Of a stretch of 64,000 nucleotides of DNA, positions 47,289 through 58,715 are shown one piece after another. The notes beneath the pieces are model-generated. The model saw nothing but the letters and a program-made list of their open reading frames with translations. It had not been told where the DNA came from and made no database searches. The stretch's first letter is position 1. Every line of letters begins with the position of its first letter. The position numbers and the translations under genes were made by a program. This DNA is from Gossypium raimondii (Eukaryota; Streptophyta; Magnoliopsida; Malvales; Malvaceae): assembly GCF_025698545.1 (NCBI RefSeq), contig NC_068577.1, positions 3,939,501 to 4,003,500 of the forward strand. Reading direction: 5' to 3'.

Positions 47289-48197
47289 AATGAAAGTTTA
47301 TTCTTCTCCATTTATTGTTTTTTGTTATGCAATAGAAATCGTCCCTTGTGTAGATTGAAGAATGTGGATGGAATGGAAATATTTATTACTGGCTGCAGCC
47401 TTGGTTGCTCTCTCGGGTTGGTTTCGATTCTATTCACAACCCTCTACCTTCAACACATCTACACTCATCCACCAGTAGCAAGTCAGGCGACGCCCAAGAT
47501 AAGCTTCTACAAACTTAGTCTCCAGTGGCCACTTGCTACATGTCATGGAACATTAAGGTGCAAACCTCCTATCCCTTCCGACTTCAAAATTCACGGTATA
47601 TGACCACAAGATAGATATGATGAACCGATACCTCCTTACAAGAAAAATAATCCTTATACTCGCAAGACACCCACTCCTCCCACTAATCTCTCGAATAAAT
47701 TGCGTCCAATTGAAATATACTTAACGTCACTATGGCCAAACTTGACTGATGGTCTTAACTTGGCTGCAAACTACCAATTTTGGGAACATGAATGGAAAAC
47801 GCATGAAACCTGCTCTGATTAACCTGACGATCCCTTTACGTACTTCAACTCTGCCTTACACCTCAGGCTTGGCTTAAGTACAATTGTTAGATTTCGACCT
47901 AGAACAACAAAGACAGTACAAAAGTTTATAGATGAAGTTTTTGATGTTTTAAAAGCCTATCTTGATATTGCTTGCAACAAAAATCTAAGTCGCACTCGAA
48001 AGCAATTGTGGGAGATTCGCTTATACTATGATAGGCCAAAGCCTGGGAAGCTCCCTAATAAGCTTCTAAATTGTACTCATCAATTGCCGGTAAGAAACGG
48101 TTGTAGAATAGGCCCCTGTCAAATAATGATTGATTGAATAATTTTTCACAGCTAGTTAATAAAATCTATGAATAACTACTATTTCAAAAAAAAAAAA
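47289..48197 (+). pseudogene. Retroposed ribonuclease T2 pseudogene (poly(A), 22-bp duplication)
   Basis: From the Met at 47373 to the TGA at 48135-48137 one frame runs 255 codons, broken only by TGA at 47601 and TAA at 47820. It shows a hydrophobic start, KLSLQWP, then the first active-site block as IHGI-stop-P, where the stop replaces the Trp of HGLWP. The second block reads FWEHEWKTHETC, keeping the catalytic Glu and second His but with Thr for the Lys of HEWxKHGTC. Six or more cysteines follow, ending CRIGPCQIM. T2 enzymes cut RNA in vacuoles or outside the cell; S-RNases of self-incompatibility are relatives. No introns are visible. AATAAA (48158-48163) lies 22 nt before A12 (48186-48197). 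All this marks a processed copy moved by LINE enzymes. An unusual Pro/Lys/Thr-rich segment (PPYKKNNPYTRKTPTPP) sits between the two blocks. Confidence 0.9.
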
Positions 48198-48219
48198 GAT
48201 TTATAAGGGCAACTTCATG
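48198..48219. repeat. 22-bp target-site duplication, right copy
   Basis: Follows the A12 tail directly and equals 47267-47288. Confidence 0.93.
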
Positions 48220-48933
48220 TTTAATTCGAGCATCAATCTTTCGTTAATCTTCATAATTAACTCGAGGTTGAACTTTTCTCACCCATACTTTCTTGTAAGG
48301 CGAGCTTGTTGTTTGTCTTGAGGGAACATTGTGTGCAAAATTAGTATTTTGCTTTCATCCCATATCATTAAGGAGCTTAAAACAATGAGGTCTAATGTGA
48401 CTAATTTTACCACAATAATTGCATACGAACCTTTTGGGATTCCCATGGGGTGACCTATTCTTTTTCCTCCATACTTAATCTTGTTTTTTTATTTCTTTTG
48501 GTAGTAGTGTGTAAAGGTACATAACAATTTCATCTGAGACTATTGAAAAACCTATAAAGTTGTGATTTGATATGGCATACTACACCACATTAAAAACAAG
48601 TATGTTTTTGAAATTTCTTTTCCATGTATTAAAGTTGGTACAATTTTTGTTAACTTTAACAAAAAAACAATAAGGGTAAAGGTTTCCTTACCATTATCAA
48701 TATAACCTAGGCCTCTATGTCTAGTTCCCATTCTCCCAACAAGTAAACTTTTATCAAGTTTTTTACTTCAAGAGCCCATTTTCTTTAAGATGGATTGCGT
48801 GTCATCTATCTTTTTCTAAATAACACTAATTTCTTTCTCTTTGCCTTTTAATTTGGCCCTAGGATCAATAATTATGGCATCCTGCTCTTTGGCATCCTCG
48901 TTAAGCTTTACATTAGTCTTCTTAAGATCAACA
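48220..48933 (-). pseudogene. Copia-like gag remnant, middle part
   Basis: On the minus strand, with several stops: VDLKKTNVKLNEDAKEQDA, KKLDKSLLVGRMGTRHRGLG, RPHCFKLLNDM-like and KKVWVRKVQPR. These are the coiled part, the G-x-G-x-x-x-x-GLGY block, the end of the zinc knuckle and the KVWVRK block of plant Copia gag. The rest of the gag lies at 58716-59250 beyond the nested LTRs. Confidence 0.6.
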
Positions 48934-49583
48934 TGGTGGAAAAATATATTTAAGAATCGATTTTGTTGTACAGCGAAAAAATATTTTTTTCAAAAACCAA
49001 GCGGTTGTAATATGTATAAACAACCCCAACCAAATTAGTACATGTGCTTTAAGTTAGGTGGTTTAAAATTTTCCTAGCTTCTGACCGAAACGATCTTCTA
49101 TGCTAATCTCAAACTCTAATCTACTTAAAGTATGGGATCTGATTTCACAGACCAATCACATAGAATGAAAAGTTTATTAATATTCAGTGGAATATTAATT
49201 TATCTCAATGGCTAGAAATCGAAAAGACGAACTCTCTCAAAATATAGATTTTATTTGAGAAATAAATTACACTAGATTTTGACGAAGTACTGATGCTTAA
49301 AAATGGTGTCTTTGACCTAGCCAATGGTCTTTATATATTGAGAAAACTACAAGAGTCTTAATTGAACGATTAGTAAGTAAATAATATTATTTTAATAGAA
49401 AATCACATGTATTCCCATTCAGGGATACATAGGGGTTGTGGCAACCCCTTATGGGGATTAGGGTTACCGCCCCTTAATACTCAAATGGGCCTCTAGGCTT
49501 TCTTCCATATTGGGTATTAATTATATATGTTATCTGGTATTTAAACCAACTCATGATTTTACCAACCCAATAACTATTTTTCT

Positions 49584-51110
49584 TGTAACAGCCCGATTTT
49601 TCAGTGGTGTCGGAAACAGTGGTTCAAGGCCACCAAATTCGGCGAATAAGTTTGTAAATTACAAGTCAAATATGATTTTAAAAAGGTTTTTGAATTGATA
49701 ATTTATGTTTTATAATGATTTATTAGGTTCGACTAGTAAGACCTTAGGTCAAGTGGTTTTAGAAAGTGAGATATCAGGACCTCATTTCTATAAACTAAGC
49801 CGTAAATATTTTTATAAATATTTACGAAGTGTCATTAAGGTGGTATTAAAGTTTCATTGAAAAATTTTAATGTTTCGATAGTTAATTAATTAAAAGGACT
49901 AAATTGAAAAGGAGCAAAACTTGTTAATTATAATAATTAAGTGATTAAATGGCTTGATTAATAAATAAGGAAAGACTTAAGTAATAAATATACCTAAACT
50001 AAGACGGTGGGCCGGCATGTTAAGGAAAATAATAAAATAAAATGATGGAATGGCAAAATGGTAAATTTAATGAAATTAAATTAAAACAAATTATGCATTC
50101 TTCTTCAGTAAGATTTTTGTTTAACCCGTTCAACTTACTAAGCTTCATTAAGCTTATTTGTATTGTTAATGTCTTTGTATATTTTCAAAGGTTGGACGAT
50201 TGGATCGGCACTCAAGTCACACTATCCAGCTTATCTCGGTAGTTTTTGAAACGTTAAATACGATTTATATGGCATGGATAGGCTTTTGCACGGTATCGGT
50301 CAAAGTTTAGCTTATGTAAATATTATGAATAATATTTTGTTTATATAACCAACTTACATACTGGTATGAGAATAAGGTATAATTGTGGTGTTAATATGAG
50401 TGATATGTGTATGTATGTATTTGAATTGTAGTGAACTTTGGTAACTTTGTCAGGTAAACTAATTAAGTAAGTTTGGATACTTGGTTGATATGTTATTAAG
50501 TTGTCATTTGTGGTGCCTATGGGCATATTGGTTGTATGTGGTAATAATACATGTTTAAGGCTTGATTTTAGCTTGTTTTGAATGCCTTGTTATGGCTTGT
50601 TAATATGCAATATGTTGAGTCTAGGTTGGTGTCAATTTGGGTGAGAAATGTGGCTTAGAAAATGACCTATTTTCGTCCACACGAGTAGAGACATGGGTGT
50701 GTGTCTCAGCCGTGTGTGACACACAGTCAAGTGACACGACCGTGTGTCCCATGTATCTTCTCAAAAATGCAAATCAGTATGCTCACACGGCCTAGCACAC
50801 GGGCGTGTGGCTTGGCCATGTGACCTAAGTCAGAGAGTTACACGAGCATGGACACGGGCTGAGACACGGTCGTGTGTCCCTATTTTGAAAGCCCGCACGG
50901 CCTGAAACATGGGCGTGTCTCTTGACCGTGTGAGTCACACGGCTTGGCCACACGACCGTGTAACCTCTGTAGCTTATTTCTAAAGCGTATTTTGGGCCCC
51001 AAGGGCTCATATAAGGGACAATATGTTTGATTCCAATTGGTTTCTGACATGAAAGTTATATTGTATGAAATGTCCCTGTTCCGCGATGGATACGAGTTAG
51101 GGGTGTTACA
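49584..51110 (+). mobile_element. Solo LTR, TGTAACA...TGTTACA family, 5-bp duplication TTTCT
   Basis: The 1527-bp element starts TGTAACAGCCCGATTTTTCA and ends GAGTTAGGGGTGTTACA. TTTCT precedes it (49579-49583) and follows it (51111-51115). There is no coding sequence. The 5' third matches, in reverse, the right end of the element at 53206-57407 (for example CCGTAAATATTTTTATAAAT). Positions 50690-50970 are a GC-rich block of CACACGG/CGTGTG palindromic motifs. Solo LTRs come from recombination between the two LTRs of a full element. Confidence 0.85.
50690..50970. repeat. Dense CACACGG/CGTGTG motif block in the solo LTR
   Basis: About a dozen copies of short palindrome-like motifs such as ACACGGTCGTGTG, ACACGGGCGTGTG and CACACGACCGTGT occur in 280 bp of otherwise AT-rich DNA. 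The same kind of block lies at 53430-53770 in the reverse LTR. Confidence 0.7.
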
Positions 51111-53429
51111 TTTCTATTCCCAAAAATATATTTATTTATTTATTTATTTAAAATAAACTTAATTAATTTTCTAATTAAATTATTTTCTCAACTCAATTCT
51201 AAATCTGTTAAAATTATGACGACTTTACTATACTAGAATTTATGAGTAAATAAATTTAATTAGTTTGTTCACTAAAACTGTGATGACTAATTAATTTAAT
51301 TTCCACTTTGAAATTCAATTATTTAATTACAAACAATTACATAATAATTCGATAAGAATAATTCTGTGAGAAAACACATTCACTACAGATAGTGATATAT
51401 GTGATCTCTCTAATTCGTCGTTTCCATTCATTCATATCTATTCAATTGCAAGCCATTCAGAGTTGTGTCAAGCTAGCAAAAGGATTGATTGGACATATAT
51501 AGTTAGGGTTTAAATAATTTGTAATTAAGTTCTAACTCTCAATCTATTAATTAAAAAATTATTTAGTCTTGGAGTCATTCCACCAAAGTACCATGACTGA
51601 GCTTTCCCGGTGATATACAATTACGAAAGATACTTATCAAGTGCTCACTCAATAACCTTGTCAATTGTGTTACCCCCATAGGATATCCTTAATCTCTTTG
51701 GGTTAAATACGTTTACCCAATATGATCTTATTTTATCTCATGGTAAGTATTATATCTTCATGAAAAAGTCAATATTAAAAAATAGCAATTAAATCATCCA
51801 TCTTGGACAAATTACCCAGGGCCATGTTACTTTTCCATCTATAATGTAATGTTGATAAGAGGTTATCATTTACCCTTTTATTGAGCTATGATTCCACTAT
51901 TTTTTGTTGGATCTGGTGCCTTGAATGTAGTATATTTGTTTGTAAATTTGTAATTTTTTCAAACAAATTGATTAATAAAAAAATTTTATGGATTACATTA
52001 ATATACTTTGTATAATGTCCTAATGTGGTTTTTGCATGCAAAGCAAAATAGAATCAAATATTAGCTAACTGGTTGTTTATTGTTTAAACTAATACTAAGC
52101 AGTATTACGTGGTCGAATCGTAATACAGAAAGACAACTTATATTAGTAGATGAACTTAAACATGTTCTTAGTCTAATTAGAAATGAGCAAACCGATTGAA
52201 AGACTAATATGTCATCTATCAAGTCCAATTGGGGAAATGTTTTGTCTTGGACATCGAAGCGGATGACTCCCAAAAGATAGAGATATAGATGTGACTGACT
52301 GGACTAACAATATGTCGAATTGGACCCAAAAAGACTAGATATTGAATTCATTTATGGACTTATTCACTTGTGACGTTCAAAGTGTAACATATCTTAATCT
52401 TGAGTGGATAACGAACTATGTATATGTGACTCGTATACTTTGATGTAAATAAAAGCTTGAGTTCAAATAGATAAGGAATCGAAAGTTGATGTGTTGGGTA
52501 TACGACTTCTGCAATATGTAGCGTCATTCACAACAGTGGAATTCATAGCCCAAGACATGGGTAAATGATATCCTCTTATTGACATTACATGGTTGATGAA
52601 AAGTAAACGTGGCCATAAGTCATTCGTCTTTGTGATGAATGACTTGATTACTATTTGATAGTAATTGACTTTTCTTGAAGGAAGATGTAATGGTTACCAT
52701 AAGATAAAATAAGATCATATTGGGAGAACGAATTTATCCCAAAAGGATTAAGGATATCTTATAAGGGCAATGTATTTATAACAAGGTCATTGGACGAGTA
52801 CTAACCAAGTTGCTTGCATAATGGTATGCCGTTGGGGAGAGCTCAGTTACGATACTATAATGGAATGATTTGTGACTAAATGAGTTTAGAAATAATAGGC
52901 GAAAAATTGGAACTTAATTATAAATCATTTGAGCCCTTATTGCATATGTTCAATTGTTCCCTCCGCTAGCTCGTATAAACTAGAAATGAATTGCATGTTA
53001 AATCAAACGAACAAAAATTGATAGAAATGGTAAAAAATGAGGAAATGAGAAACATTTGGAAATGAATGTGGTTTTTTCCAAATTGAAAATGAATATGGAA
53101 ATGAAAAAATACTAGAAATGAATTTATGACTTTCGAATTAAATAAAGATCGAAAATGAAAATAAATCATTTTGTCATAGTGAATTCATTGAATGTAGAAA
53201 TATTATGTAACACCCCTAACCCATATCCGTCGCCGAAACAAGATTATGGAGTATTACCAGAATAAACAGATTAAATATAAACATTTGATATTATTATTTA
53301 ACATTCATGTCGGATATTATTCATAAAGTCCCTTATGAGATCACTCGAGGCTCAATTTTCACTTTAGAATCAAATCGGGACTAAATCAGAAATTCAAAGA
53401 ATTTTTCGTGAAATTTCAAAATTTTTCAA

Positions 53430-53770
53430 TGTGCACGGGACACACGCTCGTGTGGTCAGGTCGTGTGGCTCACGCGACCAAGTGACACACGGCCAAGTGA
53501 CACACCCGTGTCTTAGGCCGTGTAGTATTTGAAGTAGGGCACTCGACCGTGTCCCTAGCTCGTGTAACTCACTAACTTGCAATACATTTAAGTATAGGGG
53601 TCACATGGCCAAGCCACACGCCCGTGTGTCAGGCCGTCTGATCAATTCTGAACATTCTGTTTTAAAATTTTAAGATGCAGGGGACACACGGCTAGAACAC
53701 ATGACCATGTGCTAGGCCGTGTGTCACACACGGCTGAGACACACGCCCGCGTCTCTACCTGTGTGGACAA
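53430..53770. repeat. Dense CACACGG/CGTGTG motif block in the reverse LTR
   Basis: Contains GACACACGCTCGTGTGG, ACACACCCGTGTC, CCACACGCCCGTGTGTC and ACACACGGCTGAGACACAC. It is homologous to 50690-50970, read in reverse. Confidence 0.7.
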
Positions 53771-54639
53771 AATAAGGTCATTTCCAAGCCTTATTCTTCA
53801 CCCATTTTCACCTTCCACCTATATGAACATTTAAACACATTCAAGAGCCAATTCAAAACATTGTAACCTAGCCAAATTCAAGTCTTATGCATGACATATT
53901 AATACCTATGATCAAATGTCCAACTTACCAAGATAGCCTAATACTTATAAACATGTTTTACCAAATACACTATCAGAAACTAATATCCAATATACTTATA
54001 TGATTTTTCCTCATTCACCCCTTTAAACATACTCATTCAGCATATTAAGACTATTTACATATCAAAACATATCATTTAATAGCCATTCCAATGGCTAATT
54101 TCAACCAACATTAAATTGTCATCAATGGTAACATTTAACCAATACATGTCATTATTACCAAAATTAGTTTACTAGTTATATATATATCGAAAAGTCCGAG
54201 GGATAGTGTGATGTAGCTCTGACCAGCTTCCAACCTTTACAAGCCTCCGAGTACTACAAAATAGAGGAAATAAGACAGAGTAAGCACTTAATGCTTAGTA
54301 AGTTCGTATAACGGGAAATTAACTTACCATTTATTTACTTATATAATAAACATGTATAATACATCCAAAGTAATTTGGCAATTAGCCTAACACATATAAC
54401 CTCAACAAACATATTAGTCATGTATTTCATGTGAATAACAAGAACAAGGATGAGCTCATCAGGTATCGAGTTTCCAAGTATTTCATGCATATACAAATAA
54501 TAGTTTCATTTTTATTTCACCTGTTCTCATGTCAGAATTTCACCCGTTGAATCATTTGAAATCTCAATGGATACTTGGGTAGTACACCTGAAGTGTACAA
54601 TACTATAAATTCGTCAATTCATATCCGGGAGTGCTTTTA

Positions 54640-54960
54640 TGAGCACTTAAACAGAGAGCTCCCTCACAAGCACTATAACGGAAAGCTCATTGAGCCTTGT
54701 AACGGGAAGTTTATCCGAGAAATGTAACAAGAAGCTCACAAAAAGCCTATAACAGGTAGCTCCAAACAACAATTAATAGGTAGCACTGAAGAGCAATTAA
54801 CGAGAAACACTGGATAACCATATAATGGGAAGTTCATGTGAGCACTAACGGGAAGCTCACAAAGAGCCTTTAATCGGGAAGCTCATGAAGAGCCATGTAA
54901 CGGGACGCTCATAAGAGCTGCGCTGTGCCCACAACACATGTAGGGTCACAACCGATCGGG
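54640..54960. repeat. Degenerate AACGGGAAGCTC minisatellite
   Basis: Units of about 25-35 bp with the core AACGGGAAGCTCA and a spacer like CAAAGAGCCTTT or TGAAGAGCCATGT repeat at least eight times with small changes, and resume at 55640-55700 and 55975-56040 after the hAT-like insertion. Confidence 0.75.
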
Positions 54961-54973
54961 ATGCTCCGAAGAG

Positions 54974-55636
54974 TAGGGGTGTTCATTTGATTAACCGATC
55001 GGTTAACCGACCCGAAACAGCATTAACCGAATTAACCGACCTTTCAAAATTTTTAACCGTTAACCGAACCAAATTTTTTTAAAAAAATTAACCGAACCGA
55101 AATTTTTTCGGTTAATTCGGTCGGTTAACTGAATTAACCAAAAATTATATGTTTTTTATTTTTCGTTAAAAATTAACCGAATTACCCGAATTAACCGAAT
55201 TACCCGAATTACCCGAATTACCCAAATTAACCTAATTGAATCATACATAATTAAATTATTTTTAGACTTTTATAATTTAGTTTTAGTTTTAGTTTTAGAA
55301 TTTTAATTTTATTTATTAAATTATTTGTAATTTTTATGATTGGGTTGGGTTGGGTAATTAGATTGGGTAATTGGATTGAATTAAGTACTTGGGTTTGGAT
55401 TGAGTTAAGGTGAATAGTGGGCCTATTTATATATTATAATTTTATTTATTAATTTTTTCGGTTAAACTGAAAAAATTCGGTTAACCGACCGGTTTCGAAC
55501 CAAATTAACCGTTAACCGAAAAATCAAAAAATAATTAACCGACCCCGACCGAAAAAATTCGGTTAACCAATCGATTAACCGAATTCGGTCGGTTAACCGA
55601 ATTTTTTCGGTTTTACCTGAATTTTGCACACCCCTA
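54974..55636. mobile_element. hAT-like non-autonomous element, 8-bp duplication CCGAAGAG
   Basis: The 663-bp element has termini TAGGGGTGTTCA and, reversed, TAGGGGTGTGCA (11 of 12 equal). CCGAAGAG lies at 54966-54973 and 55637-55644, the 8-bp duplication typical of hAT elements. The inside is dominated by variants of TTAACCGAAT and CGGTTAACCG, which form many inverted pairs, and no transposase is present. Confidence 0.85.
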
Positions 55637-56248
55637 CCGAAGAGCATTTAACGAGAACCTCGTAAGAACACTATAACGGGAAACTTGAGAGGGCTTGTAA
55701 CGGGACGCTCTTTCGAGCTACGATACATCCGCAACATATGCAGGAACACAACTATTTCAGGAAACAGAACCTTGTATTCATCGAATCTAATTATCCAAAC
55801 GAGACTTATTTATTTATCAAGGATTTTCAGTTATGAGATCAATTACATACATATATATGACATTTACACAATTTACATATTTAACACTCAATATAAGCAT
55901 ATAAATATACACAATTAAGTTTAACCGAATTTTTTCGGTTTTACCCGAATTTTGCACACCCCTACCGAAGAGCATTTAACGGGAACCTTGCAAGAACACT
56001 ATAACGGGAAACTTGAGAGGGCTTGTAACGGGACGCTCTTTCAAGATACGATACATCCGCAACATATGCAGGAACACAACCATTTCAGGAAACAGAACCT
56101 TGTATCCATCAAATCTAATTATCCAAATGAGGCTTATTTATTTATCAAGAATTTTCAGTTATGAGATCAATTACATACATATATATATGAAATTTACACA
56201 ATTTACATATTTAATACTCAATATAAGCATATAAATATACACAATTAA
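55593..56248. repeat. 328-bp tandem duplication joining hAT end and LTR sequence
   Basis: The unit 55593-55920 is repeated at 55921-56248 with scattered substitutions. Each begins TTAACCGAATTTTTTCGGTT, includes the hAT end ...TTTGCACACCCCTA, the CCGAAGAG duplication and about 280 bp of LTR, and ends TACACAATTAAG. The pair of similar small ORFs in it (starting MRGLVTGRSF) are by-products. Confidence 0.88.
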
Positions 56249-58715
56249 GTTACATGAACTTACCTCGACAATTGTTCGTAAATTGTAAACTACTAATTCG
56301 ATACTTTTTCTTTTCCACAATCTAACTCCGTTTTTTATCTATGCGGATCTATACGAGTAAATTTAACATCAATTTAATACAATTTACATTCAATTCAATC
56401 CAAGTCACGTCTTAGGTAAAATTATTGTTTTGCCCCTATACTTTTAATTAATGACGATTTCCTCCCTAGGCTCGAAAAATGAAATTCATGCAATTTAATC
56501 CTTATCTCAAGCCTAGATATTATCATATATACCAATAGAATCCCATGAATTCGATGAAATTTTATAATTTTCCATGAATTCAATAACTTTTCAATTTAAT
56601 CCCTAAATCATGATTTCATCCAAAATCCTTTAATAAAATACCTTTAAGTATCCATGAACATCTTAATTTCATCATCTAATAACTAAAATCATATAAAATT
56701 ATCAATGGTGTCTTCCAAAACTTTCAATAAAATCAAAAACTAATGAAATGGTTAGTTGGACCTAATTGTAAAAGTCTCAAAACATAAAAATTTCAAGGAA
56801 AGAGCAAGAATTAAACTTACATGAAGCAAATATTGAAAAATCAGCTGAAACCATCTTCAATGATTGTTTTATAATTGAAAAATGATGATGAAAATGTCTA
56901 GAATTTCAATTTCCCATTTATTTCACTTAAATTTGGTAAAATTTACAATTTTGCCCTTATTTCACCTCAATTCCTTGATTTTTCTATGCTTATGCGGCCT
57001 CAGCCATCCCATGTGATTCTAATTGCCCTTTTAGTCCTCCTTTATTTACTATTGGGCTATTTAATCACTATTTCTTTAATTAGCAAGTTTTACACCTTTT
57101 TCAATTTAGCCCTTTTTAATTAATTAACTACCAAAACATTAAAATTTTCTAACGAAACTTTAATGACACCCCGTAAATATTTATAAAAATATTTACGGCT
57201 CGGTTTATAGGACCAAGATCTTGATACCTCTTTTCTAAATCACTTAACCTAATAAAGCCTTATAAAACACAAATTACTAATTCAAAAATCTTTTAAAAAC
57301 CACATTTGGCTCATAAATATTAAATAATAAAAATTTACGAGCTTATTTTCCAGATTTGGTGGTCTCGGACCACTATTTCTGACACCACTAAAAATTGGGC
57401 TGTTACATATTAAATATATTTTCTTATACATTGTTTTACGGTAAAGTCGTCATGATTTTAATGAAATTAGAATTGGGTTGAGAAAATCATTTTATTGGGA
57501 AATTAATTTAAGGCGTTGATCTTGGGTAATAGAAAAACAAAATCGAGTTGAATGGAATTATAGAGTACTGGGTTAAAAGTCTAGGAAGTTCTTGTAATTG
57601 AACTCGATATGTGAGAGGCCCAAAAGCCCTTCACGTTTAAAGAGAGGGATGGCAAACTCCACCTCCTAGTTAGACTAGGAGATCGATTTTCTATTGAAAT
57701 AGACTTCTACAATTCAATAAGGATTTTACCTCATGTCCCTATAAATAGATGACATCGATAAGGCTAAATATACAATTTTAAGATATTGTTATTCTGTCCG
57801 AAAATAGTGTGAGTTTATTCTTTAAGTATTAATTCTATTTTCTGAAATAACAATTTTGTCAGTTTCTATTAAGAGATATTTTGCTTTTACACTAAAAGTA
57901 AATAACACTATTTTTGGTTTAGTATCTGCTTTGTATCATTCGAGCCCACACTCGAAGTAGTTCGTGGTATGAGAATAGCAGAGAAAGTCATTCAGTTGAA
58001 AGTCGGGAACGATAAAGATCCATCTAGCTAAAAACATAAGTGAAATTTCGGCAAAGAGTTTATTGCTATAAATATCACAAATCAACTCGGTTCTCAAAAT
58101 TTTTATTTTTCGCTATACAAGAAAACCATTTTCGAACAGGAATTTTTCCAACATTTGTAAGCGAAATCATATCATGCAGAAGTCATAGCTCAACGTACCA
58201 GCTTTCAACTCTATCACCAATTGTACTCAGGCTTTTAATACATTAAAGTATACAAGTTACGCACATATAGTCTGTCGGTTACTCAAGATTAAGGTAAGCC
58301 ATACTATGAACGTCATAAGCAAATAAATCCATAAACTGATCTAATATTTATTCTACTGGGGTCCTGTCTCAATGTACTGCTAGTCTAGACAATCACATCT
58401 GTATCTCTATCTTCTAGACAATCACATCTATTTTACAAGGCATCTTCCTAATTGAACTTAATAAACAACATAATATTCTTTTAGTCAACTTGATCAATTT
58501 TGATTAGACTACAAACCATTTAGATTGTCTATTAATATAAGTTGTATTCTAGCATTATAATCCAACTACATAATACAACTTAAAATTAGTTAAACGTTAG
58601 ATAAGTAGTGAGCTAATATTTGCATGTAAACGATGAAATTTTATTAAACTAATATGTTTGAAAAAGTACAAGTACATTTAATGATATTACGATACTAGGA
58701 CACTAAATCCCAACA

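Larger units (their letters stand above)
53206..57407 (-). mobile_element. Reverse LTR of the TGTAACA family with nested insertions, duplication TATTA
   Basis: Bounded by TGTAACACCCCTAACCC at 53206 and CTAAAAATTGGGCTGTTACA ending at 57407, with TATTA on both sides (53201-53205 and 57408-57412). It is 4.2 kb, of which 663 bp is a hAT-like insertion and 328 bp a tandem duplication. It shares its ends and the CACACGG/CGTGT block with the solo LTR at 49584. It holds no protein-coding domain. A 1-kb AT-rich part (56280-57000) and the AACGGGAAGCTC minisatellite are absent from the shorter LTR. Confidence 0.82.
51905..58153 (+). mobile_element. LTR B (about 2.0 kb), forward, inserted into LTR A
   Basis: Starts TGTTGGATCTGGTGCCTTG and ends ...GAATTTTTCCAACA, with TGTTGG/CCAACA inverted termini. 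Its pieces 51905-53205 and 57408-58153 sum to about 2.0 kb, like LTR A. A promoter-like TATAAATAGATGACATCG lies at about 57740. It breaks LTR A between 51904 and 58154: the bordering 5-mers are TTTTT (51900-51904) and TTTGT (58154-58158), 4 of 5 equal. No internal coding domain lies between, so it is also a solo LTR. Confidence 0.7.
48934..58715 (-). mobile_element. Solo LTR A (about 2.0 kb), reverse, split by later insertions
   Basis: On the minus strand it starts TGTTGGGATTTAGTGTCC at 58715 and runs 58715-58154, then 51899-51111, then 49583-48934, ending ...TTTTTCCACCA (family end CCAACA). All three pieces align collinearly with LTR B (51905-53205 plus 57408-58153) in the opposite direction. 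A TATA box (TATATAAAGACC on the minus strand, about 49340) marks the LTR promoter. There is no internal domain, so it is a solo LTR sitting in gag-like sequence. The flanks CAACA and CGAGA match at only 3 of 5 bases, in keeping with great age. Confidence 0.7.

Noticed and set aside
47265-47603. 112-aa protein starting MIYKGNFMNES
   Set aside because: The first part is the target duplication and 5' leader of the RNase T2 retrocopy; the ORF ends at the first nonsense codon.
54640-54960. CRISPR-like or centromere-like array
   Set aside because: The units vary in length and sequence and lie inside an LTR; this is a degenerate minisatellite in a plant genome.
55685-56234. Two similar small proteins starting MRGLVTGRSF
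   Set aside because: They are produced by the 328-bp tandem duplication of non-coding LTR sequence.
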